From Chenopodium formosanum (taxonomy: Eukaryota; Streptophyta; Magnoliopsida; Caryophyllales; Amaranthaceae), in contig CM044880.1 of assembly GCA_024500155.1 (NCBI GenBank), forward strand, positions 6,448,001-6,512,000: a stretch of 64,000 nt of DNA. Direction: 5' to 3'. Below the pieces are notes generated by a model. That model was given only the letters and a program-made list of their open reading frames with translations, ran no database searches and was not told where the DNA came from. Both the position numbers and the translations under genes were made by a program. Positions 13,701 to 25,400 of this stretch are shown one piece after another (within the stretch, counting starts at the first letter, position 1; the number at the start of each line of letters is the position of its first letter).

Positions 13701-14508
13701 TTCATTAAACTAACAGAAGAAAAGTTGCCACTATAGGGCAGAACAAAATACTTACACAAATAATTTGCCAAGTAGAATAAAGGAATTAAGAATCTGGTGC
13801 AGTAGGCTTTTAAATCGCATTAAAAGTCTGGAAATTCAGATTGAAAATGTTGCCAAAACAAACCCAATCACAGTACAAAATAGGGCCAATGAGATTGTAA
13901 GGGTTAATATTATCACCGATATATCATCCAAAATATAACCACCCTGAGACACACAGGCAAAACTGGTGAGCAGGACAAATATTTAATTTTCACAGGCTCC
14001 ATTACATGCTCAACAAAAGAAGAAATCTACAAAATCTCAAATATATAATCTCCAACAAGTCGCCTATCCATTAGACATCCCTATTATTACGGTATACACC
14101 TAGGTTAATCTCCAACCATCAACGACATTCATGATAAATGTACTCGAAAACATTAAGATAGGAAATTGCGAAAAATGAATCATTTACAACATTATGCTGA
14201 ACATTACAAAACGTACAAAGCTACAATGATCACTTCAAACAAGTACATCAGAAACATTGCCTCTTTACATTGCTGGGGTACATGATCACAATTTTCAACA
14301 CCATCCCGCCATATCCAATCTCGAAAGAGAACACAACTCAACAAAATTGAAGCATCTTTGGAAGATTACTACCATAACAACATTTGTGGTTTCAAAACAA
14401 ACCATTGCTCAATAAGCTCATAGAGACTTACTGAAGAGTTGGGACAATCCCAGATGGATGCCTCAACAAATCGACCGGTTGGCTACCTTCCAAGCCTTGT
14501 TCTGCCAT
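10790..14508 (-). CDS. TBP: TATA-box-binding protein (TBP)
   Basis: General transcription factor that binds the TATA box as a saddle and nucleates the RNA polymerase II initiation complex in the nucleus. Coding exons on the minus strand are 14508-14432, 13251-13164, 13064-12993, 12597-12547, 12438-12394, 12249-12157, 11489-11388 and 11286-11213, with the last base of the stop codon at 10790. The short N-terminus [20 protein letters not shown] precedes the two imperfect TBP repeats: the first spans [20 protein letters not shown] to [18 protein letters not shown], the second [20 protein letters not shown] to [15 protein letters not shown]. The total is exactly 200 residues, the usual plant TBP length. 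The stop is TG at the end of exon 8 joined to A at 10790. If that intron is retained, reading continues to 11116 and adds about 33 unrelated residues. Confidence 0.93.
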
Positions 14509-15470
14509 TAATACTTATATTTCGTCCAAATCACACTAAAACCTTCTAGCACAAGCTGTCAAAATGGAGAAAAATTAACATTAATAAAACATAATATTTG
14601 GCAGAATTAAAGTCTAATCCACCACTATCAACATAAAAACACAAGTTAATATAAATTATGGCAGAATATATTCTACGACCAATCAAACATAATCAAGAAT
14701 ATCTTATCTTTAATGTCGGAATAAATGTAGCTTATGCAGGAGAAAGGAATATTATTAACAACCCAGAACTATTTTCTTGCAAATTACAAAATCCCAGATT
14801 AATTCCGATAAAAAACATGATAATTACTACTCCATTAAATATTCCGGTGAAATTTGCAAGAGGGTATTCATCGTTATAGGTTTAATCAATTGATGAACTT
14901 TTAAAGAGGTAAAGAAAACCCTAGAATCCCCAAATTGAATCAAAGCAAACAAGGATTCATCAATCAACAAAAATCAAACAATTCATCACGAAAATAACAG
15001 CGTCAGCATCCTCAACGACCACCGCTTAAAATCGCCATTACCGAAGCAAGATCCAATTACCGACGAAATCAACCTCAATAACGTTCAAAAAAAACAACCC
15101 AGATTCCAAATTCATCATCATATCAACAACAAAGTACAACAATCACACAAAACCCATACAAGATCCAACAAATTCAGCAAAGAAGAAGCACAAATCTACC
15201 TGATTAAAAAGAAATTTCAAAAATTAGGGTTTATAAATTAAGTACTTTATATCAAACGGTAGAGAAATCAAGCGCCAAGAATTTGAAATTGGGGGTATTT
15301 TATATGTAAAATTGTAACGAATTTGAAGAAATTGATAGTCTTATATATGAGGAGAGAGAGAGAGCTCGAAGATATATGAGAGAGAGAGAAGGGTGTTTGT
15401 TGCGAACGAGAGGTAAGAAAGATCTAGATATATAGAGGTGATGAGGTGTATATATATGTGTGGTGACGTC
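14509..15470 (-). promoter_or_regulatory. TBP 5' leader with a UTR intron and upstream promoter
   Basis: Upstream of the TBP start a good acceptor (AG at 14547-14546) and donor (GT at 15199-15198) define a likely 5' UTR intron of about 654 bases, with a leader exon above 15200. Further up is a GA-rich stretch (15350-15400) and TATATA-type sequence near 15420-15460. Leader introns are common in plant housekeeping genes. The assignment rests on splice signals only. Confidence 0.5.
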
Positions 15471-15984
15471 GGTGTAATTTTGACTATTTTACCCTTGAGG
15501 CTGTTTTAGGGTCAACGTTTTGATGAGGGTATTTTTGTCATTTGGGTTTTTAGGGGTATGAGTATATATATGTACGCGGTGAAGTGTAAGGATGGATTTT
15601 TGTGATGTGAGGTTGGCAGTATGGCACAAGCGGGAGTTTTTGCTTTTGGGGTGGAATTATTTGAGTTTTTTCCCTCCAATCTTGGGGGTTCATGGGTTAT
15701 CCTAATTTGTTAGTTGGGTTGTTTGGGTCAAGTCGGGTTGAATTGGTCTGGTTAGAGATTTTTTTACTTCTTTAAGCATTTTTATTTTAATCGTTCCAAC
15801 AAAAAATAAGGGAATAAATACTCAATTATTATTATGCATTTAGATTAGGGAAAATGATCTCATGTAATGTAAGTTATGTGATCTTCAAGTGTTCACAACC
15901 ATTACCATTAACTTGGACAATGAGAGCGAAATAGCATTAAGTTGTTTACTTTCTAAACCAATCCACATGCCTGGTCGTTGACAT
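15471..15984. other. intergenic
   Basis: AT-rich DNA upstream of TBP. No gene or repeat boundary was recognised. Confidence 0.4.
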
Positions 15985-16198
15985 CAGGGGCGGAATTAAG
16001 GGGGCTAGGATAGGCCATGGCCACCCCCTTAATTCCAAATAAAACTAATTAAGGTTCTCTTTTGTTATAGTTTTCTTCATAGTCTAGTTGGCAATTTGCT
16101 CAATATAGAGCTTTTGTGCACAGTGGTCACCGGTTCAATCCATGTTTGGCAGCTTTTTTGTTTTTTTCCCTACATTTTTTTTTCTGGTTACGCCACTG
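15985..16198. mobile_element. hAT-type MITE with 8-bp target duplication
   Basis: The element starts CAGGGGCGGA and ends TACGCCACTG, a short imperfect terminal inverted repeat. It is flanked on both sides by the perfect 8-base direct repeat GTTGACAT (15977-15984 and 16199-16206), the hAT signature. The 214-base body has no ORF. It contains GGTTCAATCC, which resembles a Pol III B box, so a SINE-like origin of the core is possible. Confidence 0.75.
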
Positions 16199-16780
16199 GT
16201 TGACATCTAATCTTATTATGGAAGTATAATTTATTAATTTGCTCATGTATGATTTAAGGTGAAAATGTAACTAGTGTCATGACCAAAATTACAAATTTAT
16301 ACTACTAGTGAGGTTGAAAGATTATGATTAATTGAGCAATGTCATATTCGTTTCAATTTCCTAGACTTACAAAATAGGATGGACAATTTACCTTACATTA
16401 GTGATTAATCTAATCGGTCTTCTAATTAATGAGAACTAAGTTAATTTAGCATGAAGAAAAGCACATATATCCAAACCCCTTATAAGCCTTTAGATTAAGG
16501 CAAATAGGCATAATGCCTAAAGTATTTTTGGTTTTCATCGTGTATATGAATGCAACAAAGACCAAGTTTTCATGAACTCAACTCATATACTCATCAATTG
16601 GTAGTACATGTGGTCTTTCACAAGAATTCACACCATATATTCATAGCTAGATAGTGAAATTAAATTATAAATCTTGTAGGGAGGAAGTTATTTATTTATT
16701 TAAATGTCATGAAGAAAGTGTAATGTACATTAATGATAAAAAATTTTAAACTACTCGGATACCTAATTTTGATGTGAACA

Positions 16781-17424
16781 CACTACAAGAAAATAACCTT
16801 TTCGTAGCGATTATTTTAACCTTTAGTATTGATTGTAATTGCAACAAAAAACTTTCCCAACGAATGGTCATTCGATACAATATCCCTCGTTGCCTTAGCC
16901 TTTAGTAGTGGTTTTCAATATCGCTGGGGTTGGCCTCAATAATCGATACGAAAAACTACATCCAATCGTGGTGATTATTGTAGCGATTACAATCGCTTTA
17001 AATGTTTAACTCATTTTCTTCAAAAAAAAAAAAAAAAAAAAAAAAACATGCGTATGATCTTTACAAGATTCGAACATGCAACCTCAAACTCTTATATTAA
17101 ATGTTTCAACAATAAGGTATGACATATTTTATGTATTCTTTGTCAAAAAATATTTATATATCTAGTGTTGAAAAGGCTTTTCGTATCGATTTTTAGGATT
17201 TAGTGGCGATTGTAAATGATACGATTTCTCAATATTATATAAATGTGTAAAAATAGTGTGGATATGTATTATTATGTTTTCCGTATCGATTTTATATGGG
17301 AAAACCATGACAATTGTAAAAATGATACGACATCCTTCATTATTTCACAAACATACTTGCATATTGTAGTGAATGTACAATTGCTACGAAATAATCGCTA
17401 CGAAAAGAGATTTTTCTTGTAGTG
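16781..17424. mobile_element. non-autonomous CACTA (En/Spm) element
   Basis: The ends CACTACAAGAAAA and TTTTTCTTGTAGTG are inverted. The inverted homology extends about 36 bases into CTTTTCGTAGCGATTATTT. The flanks carry the 3-base duplication ACA (16778-16780, 17425-17427), as expected for CACTA. The interior repeats words such as TCGTAGCGAT and ATCGCTACGAAA, fits subterminal transposase-binding repeats, and has no transposase. Confidence 0.82.
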
Positions 17425-17427
17425 ACA

Positions 17428-18529
17428 TTTTCTTTCAATTCTTACTTAGGTGATTAAATTTAGAGTTTACAACGACTCCATACAAAAGTATTGACAAAAG
17501 CCTTTGATAACCTCGAGACATTGAAATTTTCCTAGTTCGTCTCATTATCAATTCTCCACGATTTTTTCCCTCATCTTATATATACTAACATATAAATTGA
17601 CATGCATGTTGTAAAGACAATTCAAGATTACAAATGATTACTTGTTTTACACTTTTACCTTGTACTATCACATAACCCATACATGTCATCTCCCCTTTCC
17701 ACGCCACCCTTGGGAGATCCTTAAGATATCAACCCATGACATCTCATAGCTATTTCATCATTGATGACATCGCTTCCATTCATCATTTTAAACATTTTTA
17801 AAAAATTAAATACTACTCCATTATAGAATTTAGAGGTCCAAATGACTTTTCATGTGAAAGATCAAAATGTACACACTATGGAATATAATTTTATATCAAT
17901 GAAGAAAATTAGTTTGATTAAAAAAAAAAAACTTATATATTTATTCATTTGATAAATCTAATTTAATTATACAGCAATAAAGGTTTTTAAATGGGTAGCC
18001 TATAAGGCTATACTCAATAAAATAAATAAATACTTTGTACAAATTAAAAATCAAATAGGTTTCTCTAAGAAAAAGATCTCGTGATATGATATTAATTATT
18101 AATTATGAATGGTCAATTTTTATTATTTTTTTTAATCTTGTTTCTTTTTTTTTTTTTTTTTTAAATAATGAAAAGTCAGTGACATAATATAAGTAAGATT
18201 ATGAAAATCAACCAAAATTTATTAATTTTTCTAAAAAAATAAATAAATTAATGTGACGATTGTATGAATTTCAACCATAAGATAATTTTGATTACTTGAA
18301 AAGGGGGATAGTAGTTATTTTTAGTAAACATAATTTACCCATAATGAAATTGCAAGAATTCATCCAACACTAGTTATTTGCCTCAGAATTTAAGGAGTAT
18401 GAGAGAGTTAACATAATTTGCGGCAAAAAAGTTGCTTCAATATTGGGTGTCTAAAAAAACCAACTAGTTTTTTCTACCTCCATATTAACATCATTTAACT
18501 TCTAAGGGTACCTTGCCTAATTGCCATCA
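17428..18529. other. intergenic, upstream of the LRR-extensin gene
   Basis: AT-rich sequence with several homopolymer runs. It includes the presumed promoter of the gene starting at 18530. No repeat borders or ORFs could be supported. Confidence 0.4.
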
Positions 18530-20704
18530 ATGGGGAAGATTTTTCCTTCCTTAGTTCGGCCTTTAGGCTGTTGTTTTTCCCTCCTCATCTTATCATCCTT
18601 ATTGTCTTATCCCTCATTTGCACTAACAGACGAGGAGGCTGCATTCCTCACTCGTCGCCAACACCGCATCCTCACCGAAAATGGGCACGACCTTCCAGAT
18701 GACTATGACCAAAAAGTAAATGTCCCATTCACATTCCCAAATCCAAGGCTCCGAAAAGCCTACATTGCTCTCCAAGCATGGAAGTCAGCCATCTACTCAG
18801 ACCCAAACCACGTCACAAAAAATTGGAATGGTCCGAATGTATGTGACTACAAGGGGGTGTTTTGTTCCTCGGCTCTTGATGATGAGAAGGTGATTGTGGT
18901 TTCTGGCATTGACCTTAATCACGAGGACATAGCGGGTTATCTCCCCGTAGAGTTAGGCCTCCTTACGGACCTATCCCTTTTCCACATCAACTCTAACAGG
19001 TTTTGTGGGATTATTCCAAAGAGTTTCTCAAAACTTCAACTTCTATTCGAGCTTGATGTAAGTAATAACCGTTTTGTAGGAGTTTTCCCGGAGGTTGTGC
19101 TTGAATTAAAGACACTCAAGTATCTTGATCTTCGATTCAACAACTTTGAGGGTTGTTTACCTCCGGAGGTCTTTAACAGGCCTTTCGACGCATTATTGCT
19201 CAACGATAATAGGTTTAGGTGTGCCATTCCAGAAACCATTGGTAACTCAACAGTTTCTCTTATGGTATTAGCAAACAACAAGTTTACTGGATGTATCCCC
19301 AAAACTATAGGTAACATGGCAGGTAAGTTGAATCAAATTATTTTCAGAGGAAATAAATTAAGTGGTTGCATGCCAGCTGAGATTGGGTTGCTTCATAATG
19401 TGTCCGTTCTAGATTTATCTAAGAACGAGCTTGTTGGTCCTATTCCAACGTGTTTCTCGAGCCTTGCAAGTTTGGAATCTTTTGACTTGTCAGGAAATAA
19501 ATTCACTGGATTTGTTGCTGATGATATTTGCAAGCTGCCCCTATTGGAACAATTTTTGTTTTCTAGCAACTATTTTAAGGGTGAGGGTAAGAGTTGTGAC
19601 CCATCTTTAAGAAGGAATGTTGATTTTGAAGACAAGAAGAATTGTTTGCCTGGTAGGCCTAATCAAAGATCCCCTAAAGAATGTTTCCAAATGGTGTCAA
19701 ATACAGTTGATTGTGAAAAGTTTAATTGTGGTGGGCAACCTTCTAAGCCTACCCCTGGTAAAGGCAGCGGTGGAGGTCATGGAGGAGAGCAACCTAAGCC
19801 CCTTACACCTGAGCATAATGACCATCATGAAGATCACCCCAAAGCACCAGCACCGGCTCCAGAAGATGATCACAAAAGGTCACCAGTTAGACCATCTACA
19901 CCTCCAGAACCGTCTGAACAAACACCAATGGCACCCGCCCCAACACCAGATGATCATAAAAGATCGCCTGTTCGACCATCAACACCTACACCTACACCTA
20001 CACCAGAAGAGTCTCTACCCCCTACCCCAGTGTACTCACCACCAACACCAGTACATTTGCCTCCATCGCCAGTATACTCACCACCTCCACCCCTTGTATA
20101 TTCCCCTCCACCGCCTGTTTACTCACCACCTCCAACACCAGTACGTTCTCCTCCACCGCCAGTTTTCTCACCACCCCCACCACCAGTTTACTCACCTCCA
20201 CCACCAGTTCACTCGCCTCCACCACCCACACCATCTCCTCCTCCACCACCACCAGTTCGCTCTCCGCCACCACCCACACCATCTCCTCCACCACCATCAC
20301 CGGTTTATCCACCACCACCCGTTCACTCTCCACCACCACCAGTACATTCACCCCCACCTCCTGTCCACTCACCTCCTCCACCAGTTCATTCTCCTCCTCC
20401 ACCATCTCCAATTTACTCACCCCCACCACCACCAGTAAAATCACCACCTCCACCAGCTCCAAAGCCATCACCTCCCCCACCAGCTCCAAAACCATCACCT
20501 CCCCCGCCTGTTTTCTCACCCCCACCCCCGCCACCCGTTTTCTCTCCTCCACCACCTGTTCGATCGCCTCCTCCACCTGTACACTCCCCACCTCCTCCAA
20601 CTCCATCTCCATCTCCACCTCCACCTTATCCTGAAGTTAGCCTTCCACCAAACATAGGCTTCCAATACTCATCACCTCCACCACCCATGTTCCCAGGATA
20701 TTAA
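18530..20704 (+). CDS. leucine-rich-repeat extensin, pollen (PEX/LRX) type
   Basis: Intronless 724-residue cell-wall protein. I start at the ATG of MGKIFPSLVRP (18530). Residues 1 to about 31 form a signal peptide ending near SYPSFA. The N-terminal module contains KAYIALQAWKSAIYSDPNHV and WNGPNVCDYKGVFC, followed by about ten LRRs (residues about 110-360) such as LTDLSLFHINSNRF and VSVLDLSKNELVGPIP. A Cys-rich hinge (KECFQMVSNTVDCEKFNCGG) leads to a Pro-rich extensin tail (about 400-724) of SPPPP, VHSPPPP and VYSPPPP repeats. In the family, prolines are hydroxylated and glycosylated for wall anchoring, and the LRR part binds RALF peptides to control wall integrity, chiefly in pollen tubes for the PEX clade. 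Position next to the CBP1-like gene matches Arabidopsis PEX3 (At2g15880). The long tail ORFs in other frames are by-products of the repeats. Confidence 0.93.
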   Translation: MGKIFPSLVRPLGCCFSLLILSSLLSYPSFALTDEEAAFLTRRQHRILTENGHDLPDDYDQKVNVPFTFPNPRLRKAYIALQAWKSAIYSDPNHVTKNWNGPNVCDYKGVFCSSALDDEKVIVVSGIDLNHEDIAGYLPVELGLLTDLSLFHINSNRFCGIIPKSFSKLQLLFELDVSNNRFVGVFPEVVLELKTLKYLDLRFNNFEGCLPPEVFNRPFDALLLNDNRFRCAIPETIGNSTVSLMVLANNKFTGCIPKTIGNMAGKLNQIIFRGNKLSGCMPAEIGLLHNVSVLDLSKNELVGPIPTCFSSLASLESFDLSGNKFTGFVADDICKLPLLEQFLFSSNYFKGEGKSCDPSLRRNVDFEDKKNCLPGRPNQRSPKECFQMVSNTVDCEKFNCGGQPSKPTPGKGSGGGHGGEQPKPLTPEHNDHHEDHPKAPAPAPEDDHKRSPVRPSTPPEPSEQTPMAPAPTPDDHKRSPVRPSTPTPTPTPEESLPPTPVYSPPTPVHLPPSPVYSPPPPLVYSPPPPVYSPPPTPVRSPPPPVFSPPPPPVYSPPPPVHSPPPPTPSPPPPPPVRSPPPPTPSPPPPSPVYPPPPVHSPPPPVHSPPPPVHSPPPPVHSPPPPSPIYSPPPPPVKSPPPPAPKPSPPPPAPKPSPPPPVFSPPPPPPVFSPPPPVRSPPPPVHSPPPPTPSPSPPPPYPEVSLPPNIGFQYSSPPPPMFPGY

Positions 20705-20960
20705 TCAATTAGTGTTCATTACAGCTAATTAAGAAGGTTTTTTCATCAGATTTATTAAAGTCATACCTACTCATTTTCTTGTATTATTAATAGAAAAAAA
20801 GGAAGAAAAGAAGAAGATGATGATGTTCATTGAGCAAAATACTTGTACTACTAATGTTTATGTAGTTAATACTTTGTATTGCCAATTATTTTTAACTACA
20901 TTTTAATACTGATGTCTATTTTGTAAACATATATTTACTCATGTTGAGTAATTAATAGAG

Positions 20961-21314
20961 TATATAAATAGGTGCCAAGTGAAAAACACTTCTTTCATAC
21001 AAACCATACAATTTTTTACAACATTGTAATAAGAGAACATGCATTTATTTCCTTATAGTATGTACAATTTTCTTTACTTGGGTTTGATGGAGGAAACTGT
21101 TGCTAAACAAGCAATGCAGAACAATATCACAAGCAAGCATAAATTAAGTATTATATATAATACAAAAAATGGGTTTGAGTTCCAAAAAATGGTGGTTTAT
21201 TTACTTGTACGAGTATTTGTTAAAAAAGTTTATCAATGGCAAGCCAAACACAAAATGATCATAAAATCAAGTCTAAGAACAATTGATATAACTCAAAAAT
21301 GTAATTCATCTTGA
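20961..21314 (+). CDS. unrecognised small ORF downstream of a TATA box
   Basis: TATATAAATA at 20961-20970 lies about 70 bases before an ATG at 21039 that opens a 91-codon ORF (MHLFPYSMYNFLYLGLMEET..., ending CNSS). The product is basic and Lys/Ile-rich with no signal peptide, recognised domain or Cys pattern. It may be an unspliced first exon, a lineage-specific gene, or chance. The TATA spacing is the only positive evidence. Confidence 0.2.
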
Positions 21315-21850
21315 ACAAAACCAAATGTTGTAACTTGTAAGAGCTTAACCATAAGTAAATTTTGATATTATATAAACTCTGTACATAAATAGTACGGAGT
21401 ACTCCGTAAGTCCGTAGACCGTAGTCCATACATATATATTAAACCTTAAAATTTTATCATCACTTAAAATGTGTACACAATGATTATTGATCGGCGCAAG
21501 ACTTAAATGTCATGAAATGTCATTTCTTAGAATCAAAATATAATATTCAAACAAATATCAACTTTAATGGTATATCTAAATTGAAAAAGTTTTAGGCAAA
21601 TGATCTGAATAATATACCAAATTTGACATTTTAATCTCCATTGATATATTACTAATAAAATTCGAACACTTACCTCTTAATCTACTAATCGAAACAAATC
21701 CACATAATTAGATACATTTATATTAGTGTTAACTTTTTGATACCAACACATTCTAATTTCATATTCTCATTAACAAACTTGCCAATTCTAATACAATACC
21801 AAGACATTACTTGTATACTTCAATTCTAATTCAATTAGCTACTGATGTAA
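21315..21850. other. intergenic
   Basis: AT-rich DNA with no recognised feature. Confidence 0.4.
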
Positions 21851-21854
21851 TTAG

Positions 21855-22105
21855 GGCTGACAATTTCTGATCCGACCCAATAACCCGTCCCAAATCCGAC
21901 CCGAATTTATTGATATTAACCCGAACCCGATCCAACCTGAACCCGATCCGACCCGAACCTGAACAACCCGAATTCGACTTAATTTGACCCAAATATCATA
22001 TTTCGTAATAATAATATTATGTTTTACACTATTTTTAATAGTTTCTAAACATAATATGAAATCGACCCGAATTTTGACCCAAACCCGACCACTAATCCGA
22101 ATTGC
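21855..22105. repeat. degenerate CCCGACCCGAA-type minisatellite
   Basis: Short words such as CCCGAACCCGATCC and GACCCGAAC recur many times in two blocks (21870-21990 and 22060-22100) separated by an AT-rich insert. This pattern is common in plant genomes, often inside MITE-like elements. Terminal repeats could not be fixed. Confidence 0.5.
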
Positions 22106-22422
22106 CACCGCTAGATGCAATTGACATAGGTTGCAACAAAATCAATTAGAACAACAAAATCTGTTAGAAAACAAAACAAAAAAAATATACGACGTCGTTT
22201 AGCTCTTCAAGCATAAGGGTCCGTGTGCAAAGCACGTGAGACTCAGAGGGGTATATCCGTAAAAAACACAACGACCTCAAATTTACGGAACCTTGAATCA
22301 TCATCGTCATCCAACCACCAAAATCAAACAGATCTCAACTCTCTTTGTTAATGGCGAAATAGCACCAATCACAGCACGACACCAAACATTTTCGATTTTA
22401 TTTTTGAAACCCTGCCATTTTT

Positions 22423-25400
22423 ATGGAGGAAGCTACCAACAAGTCTTCAATGGCGGAGGAGAGAGAAAATGAGGTAAATACCGAACCAGAAACCAAGGCA
22501 CCCGTCGCTGATGGCGGAGGTGGTGGTGGTTGGGGAGGATGGGGGTTTTCTCCATTGTCGTACCTCTCAGATCTTCAGAAAGCTGCCGCGCTTGCCGCCG
22601 AGGAGATACGCACTGTACTATTTTCTCTCTCTTTCTATCTATGCTGTTGATTGATTTCATTATAATTGTTGTTGTTTAACCTAGATTGTGAAGAAATTTG
22701 AGAAATGATTTTTGATATGGAAAATTTAGGTTTAGGAAATTCGAATTTAGTGTTAAATATAGTGAAAGTTAGGTTTTATGAGTTATTAATGTGAAAATTA
22801 TATGTTATGAAATTTGGTAGTAGGAATTTGTTCAATTTACACCAATGATGCTCATTTATGGCTGGTTTGGTAGGTGATTAGGTCTACATTTGTGTATGTT
22901 AGTAGTATTAAAAGCGTTTCTTTAATGAGGTACTCATTCTGTTGCTATATGTAAGATGCTATGAATACTCGAGCTATGGCGAGTAGTTTGAAATGGGAGA
23001 AGTTTGTCATTCATGGTTGGATTAAAGCGTTTCTTTAATGAGGCACTCGTTCTGTTGCAATATGTGAAGTGCTATGGATACATAAGCTATGGAGATTAGT
23101 TTAAATTGAGAGTATATTGATAATCACGGTTGGATTATGCATTTACGCTTTAGCTCAGTCTTAAGCCGTGAAATTTTGTTTAGTTGATGTATTATGGCCT
23201 TGTGAGGGATATAGGTATCTGGGCGATTGTGGTTTATTCAACTCAATGTGGATTAGCTGATATGATCTTCCCTAAACCAAATATTTGGTGGTTAGAATAA
23301 TGATTAGTCTATCTTGTTGCTGTAGAAATATCAGGTGCCTCAGGAAGATGATTGAATCGTTCACTTCCCTAAAAGTTGGAGTGGTTTATTTCTGTACTCT
23401 GCCCTTTGGCATTTTTCTTCTTTAATTTCTTTCAAGAGGTACTTGTGTTCTTCCGTCTTTTACTTTGGCCCTGATTGCCGCTGGCCACTATATTTCATTA
23501 TTTTATAAGCCATTTGCTATTTATGACCACTCAGATTTATCCCAGCAAACATATTGTAATGTGAAGTGAACGGTTCTATGCAATTGCCTAATACAGGAAC
23601 CTTTTTTGGGGGAGTTGGGTCACTTGGGTGTATCTAGTAATTAACGACCACTTGTGAATTCTTATTACCTCTCTGAAGGATAAGGTAAAAATAATTGTGA
23701 TTATATTTTCCTTTGCTAGGTTGTTAGTACAGTTGAGAGGAAAAAATGTAGTTCTTTAATATCAGGTGTCTATTAACATTACTTTGTGGGAGAATTTGTT
23801 GTATCTGGTACCTCTTTAGACGCATGATTACCAACTCATGGACTATCTGTAAAATTTCAGCTTGAAAAACCTGAGTCCTGTATCTATGTCCCTTAATTTT
23901 CAGAGTGCAGAGTGCTTGTCCTCCAAGTATTTTCTGCTTCTTTCAGTAACCTAAATTGTATCCTTATAAAATAAAGTAATAGGAGTACTAAACATTTAAT
24001 GTTTTCTCTTAAATCTTTGTAATAATTTCTTATTGACTGAATATATGTTTCCAAATGCAGGCTGCTGAGAGCTTTGGTAACATAGAAGCTGAAGAGGAAT
24101 CTTCTATTGCAGAGGGTGACACTAAAGATTCTGTCACAGAAGGGGAAGATGGACAAGAAAAGGAAAAGTTGATGTCTGCTCTGGATAAGTTGGAAAAGGC
24201 TAGTGAAGACACATTTTTTAGCCAGGTAAGTCATAAGCTGGATAAGTTGCATGTCGTTCGTAGTTTCACTCATTCGTTGATTCTAATATGGGCAGGGTTT
24301 GAAGGTGATAGATGGTTCAGTGGAAAATTTTGCATCTGGAGCCTGGAAGGCACTAGGAAGTGCATTTCAAGGCGGTTCCAACCTCATTCAAAAGTAGGTT
24401 TGAATCTAAGAATGCAAGCTTTTGCTTAGATATGGTCTCTTGCGTTATTGTGGAAGACTACATTATTTGTTGAGAATTGGTGGTCATAAAATTCTTGAAA
24501 TAAGCATATTACTATCTTTATCTCTTTGACTTTCCTAATTTTGTTTAGGCCTACAGGACTTGTTCAAATTGATTGTTTTAATTGTGCATTTAATGCATGA
24601 TTCCATTTAAACTAGTTCTCTATGTGGCCTTTTCACTCTTCTTATTGTTCATGTTTTGTTGATTAGCATAGTTGTGGTGTGAATAGGAGGAACTAGGGAG
24701 TAGTAGAAATGAATGTTGACTCACAAAGATGCTTCTAGTTGTTCTGATAGTGTCACAAAATTAGGATCTTTGGGAAAGATAGGTGTGATGTGGTCTAGTA
24801 TTGCTCCAAGTCAAACACGCAAATATTCATGCATGATTTTTAGGCCTAGGCTCTCACTGCCAGTCTTTTTCTTTTCAGCCAAGCTTGAAAATTTGTTTAT
24901 AAGAAAATGACTTTTTAGTAGTTAGAATTAAATTTCTTTATGGAAACCTTATAGTTTAATCAAATTTGAACTAAAGTAGTACAAGGGTAAGTAAATCTAG
25001 GAAGATTATACAAGACTTTCAGTTGAAGATCTTTTGAGGAAAAAAACTTCACTGAATTTGTCCTTCACAGTCATTACTTTAGTGGTATTATTATATGGGG
25101 TTTCCCTCAACTCCAAAACTAATCTCTGTGGAGCCCTTTTAATGATGGTGACTTGTGATCACATGACCTTACCCTTATGATACTTCCTCAGGCCTCGCCC
25201 TATATAGTATACTGGGGTCTCTAAGATTCACCTGACATAAAATGTGCTCCTGGATAAGGCTTTCTGAACTTTATAACTCACACCATGAAACCGTTTTGGT
25301 AGCCTGTCGAGATATCTGATAAATTGCCTCCCTGGTCTAACACGTCATGAAGCCTTATATCTGACCGGAGATTTATGGTCCCCCCTACCAAATGCAAAAC

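Noticed and set aside
19617..20624. Long ORFs in other frames (His/Leu-rich on plus, Val/Glu-rich on minus) over the extensin tail
   Set aside because: They are shadows of the CCA/CCT proline-codon repeats of the LRR-extensin gene; no independent start context or domain.
24055..24429. 124-codon ORF reading through exon 2 and intron 2 of the BAT2-type gene
   Set aside because: Clear GTAAGT donor at 24226 and homology resuming at 24296 show that it is exon plus retained intron.
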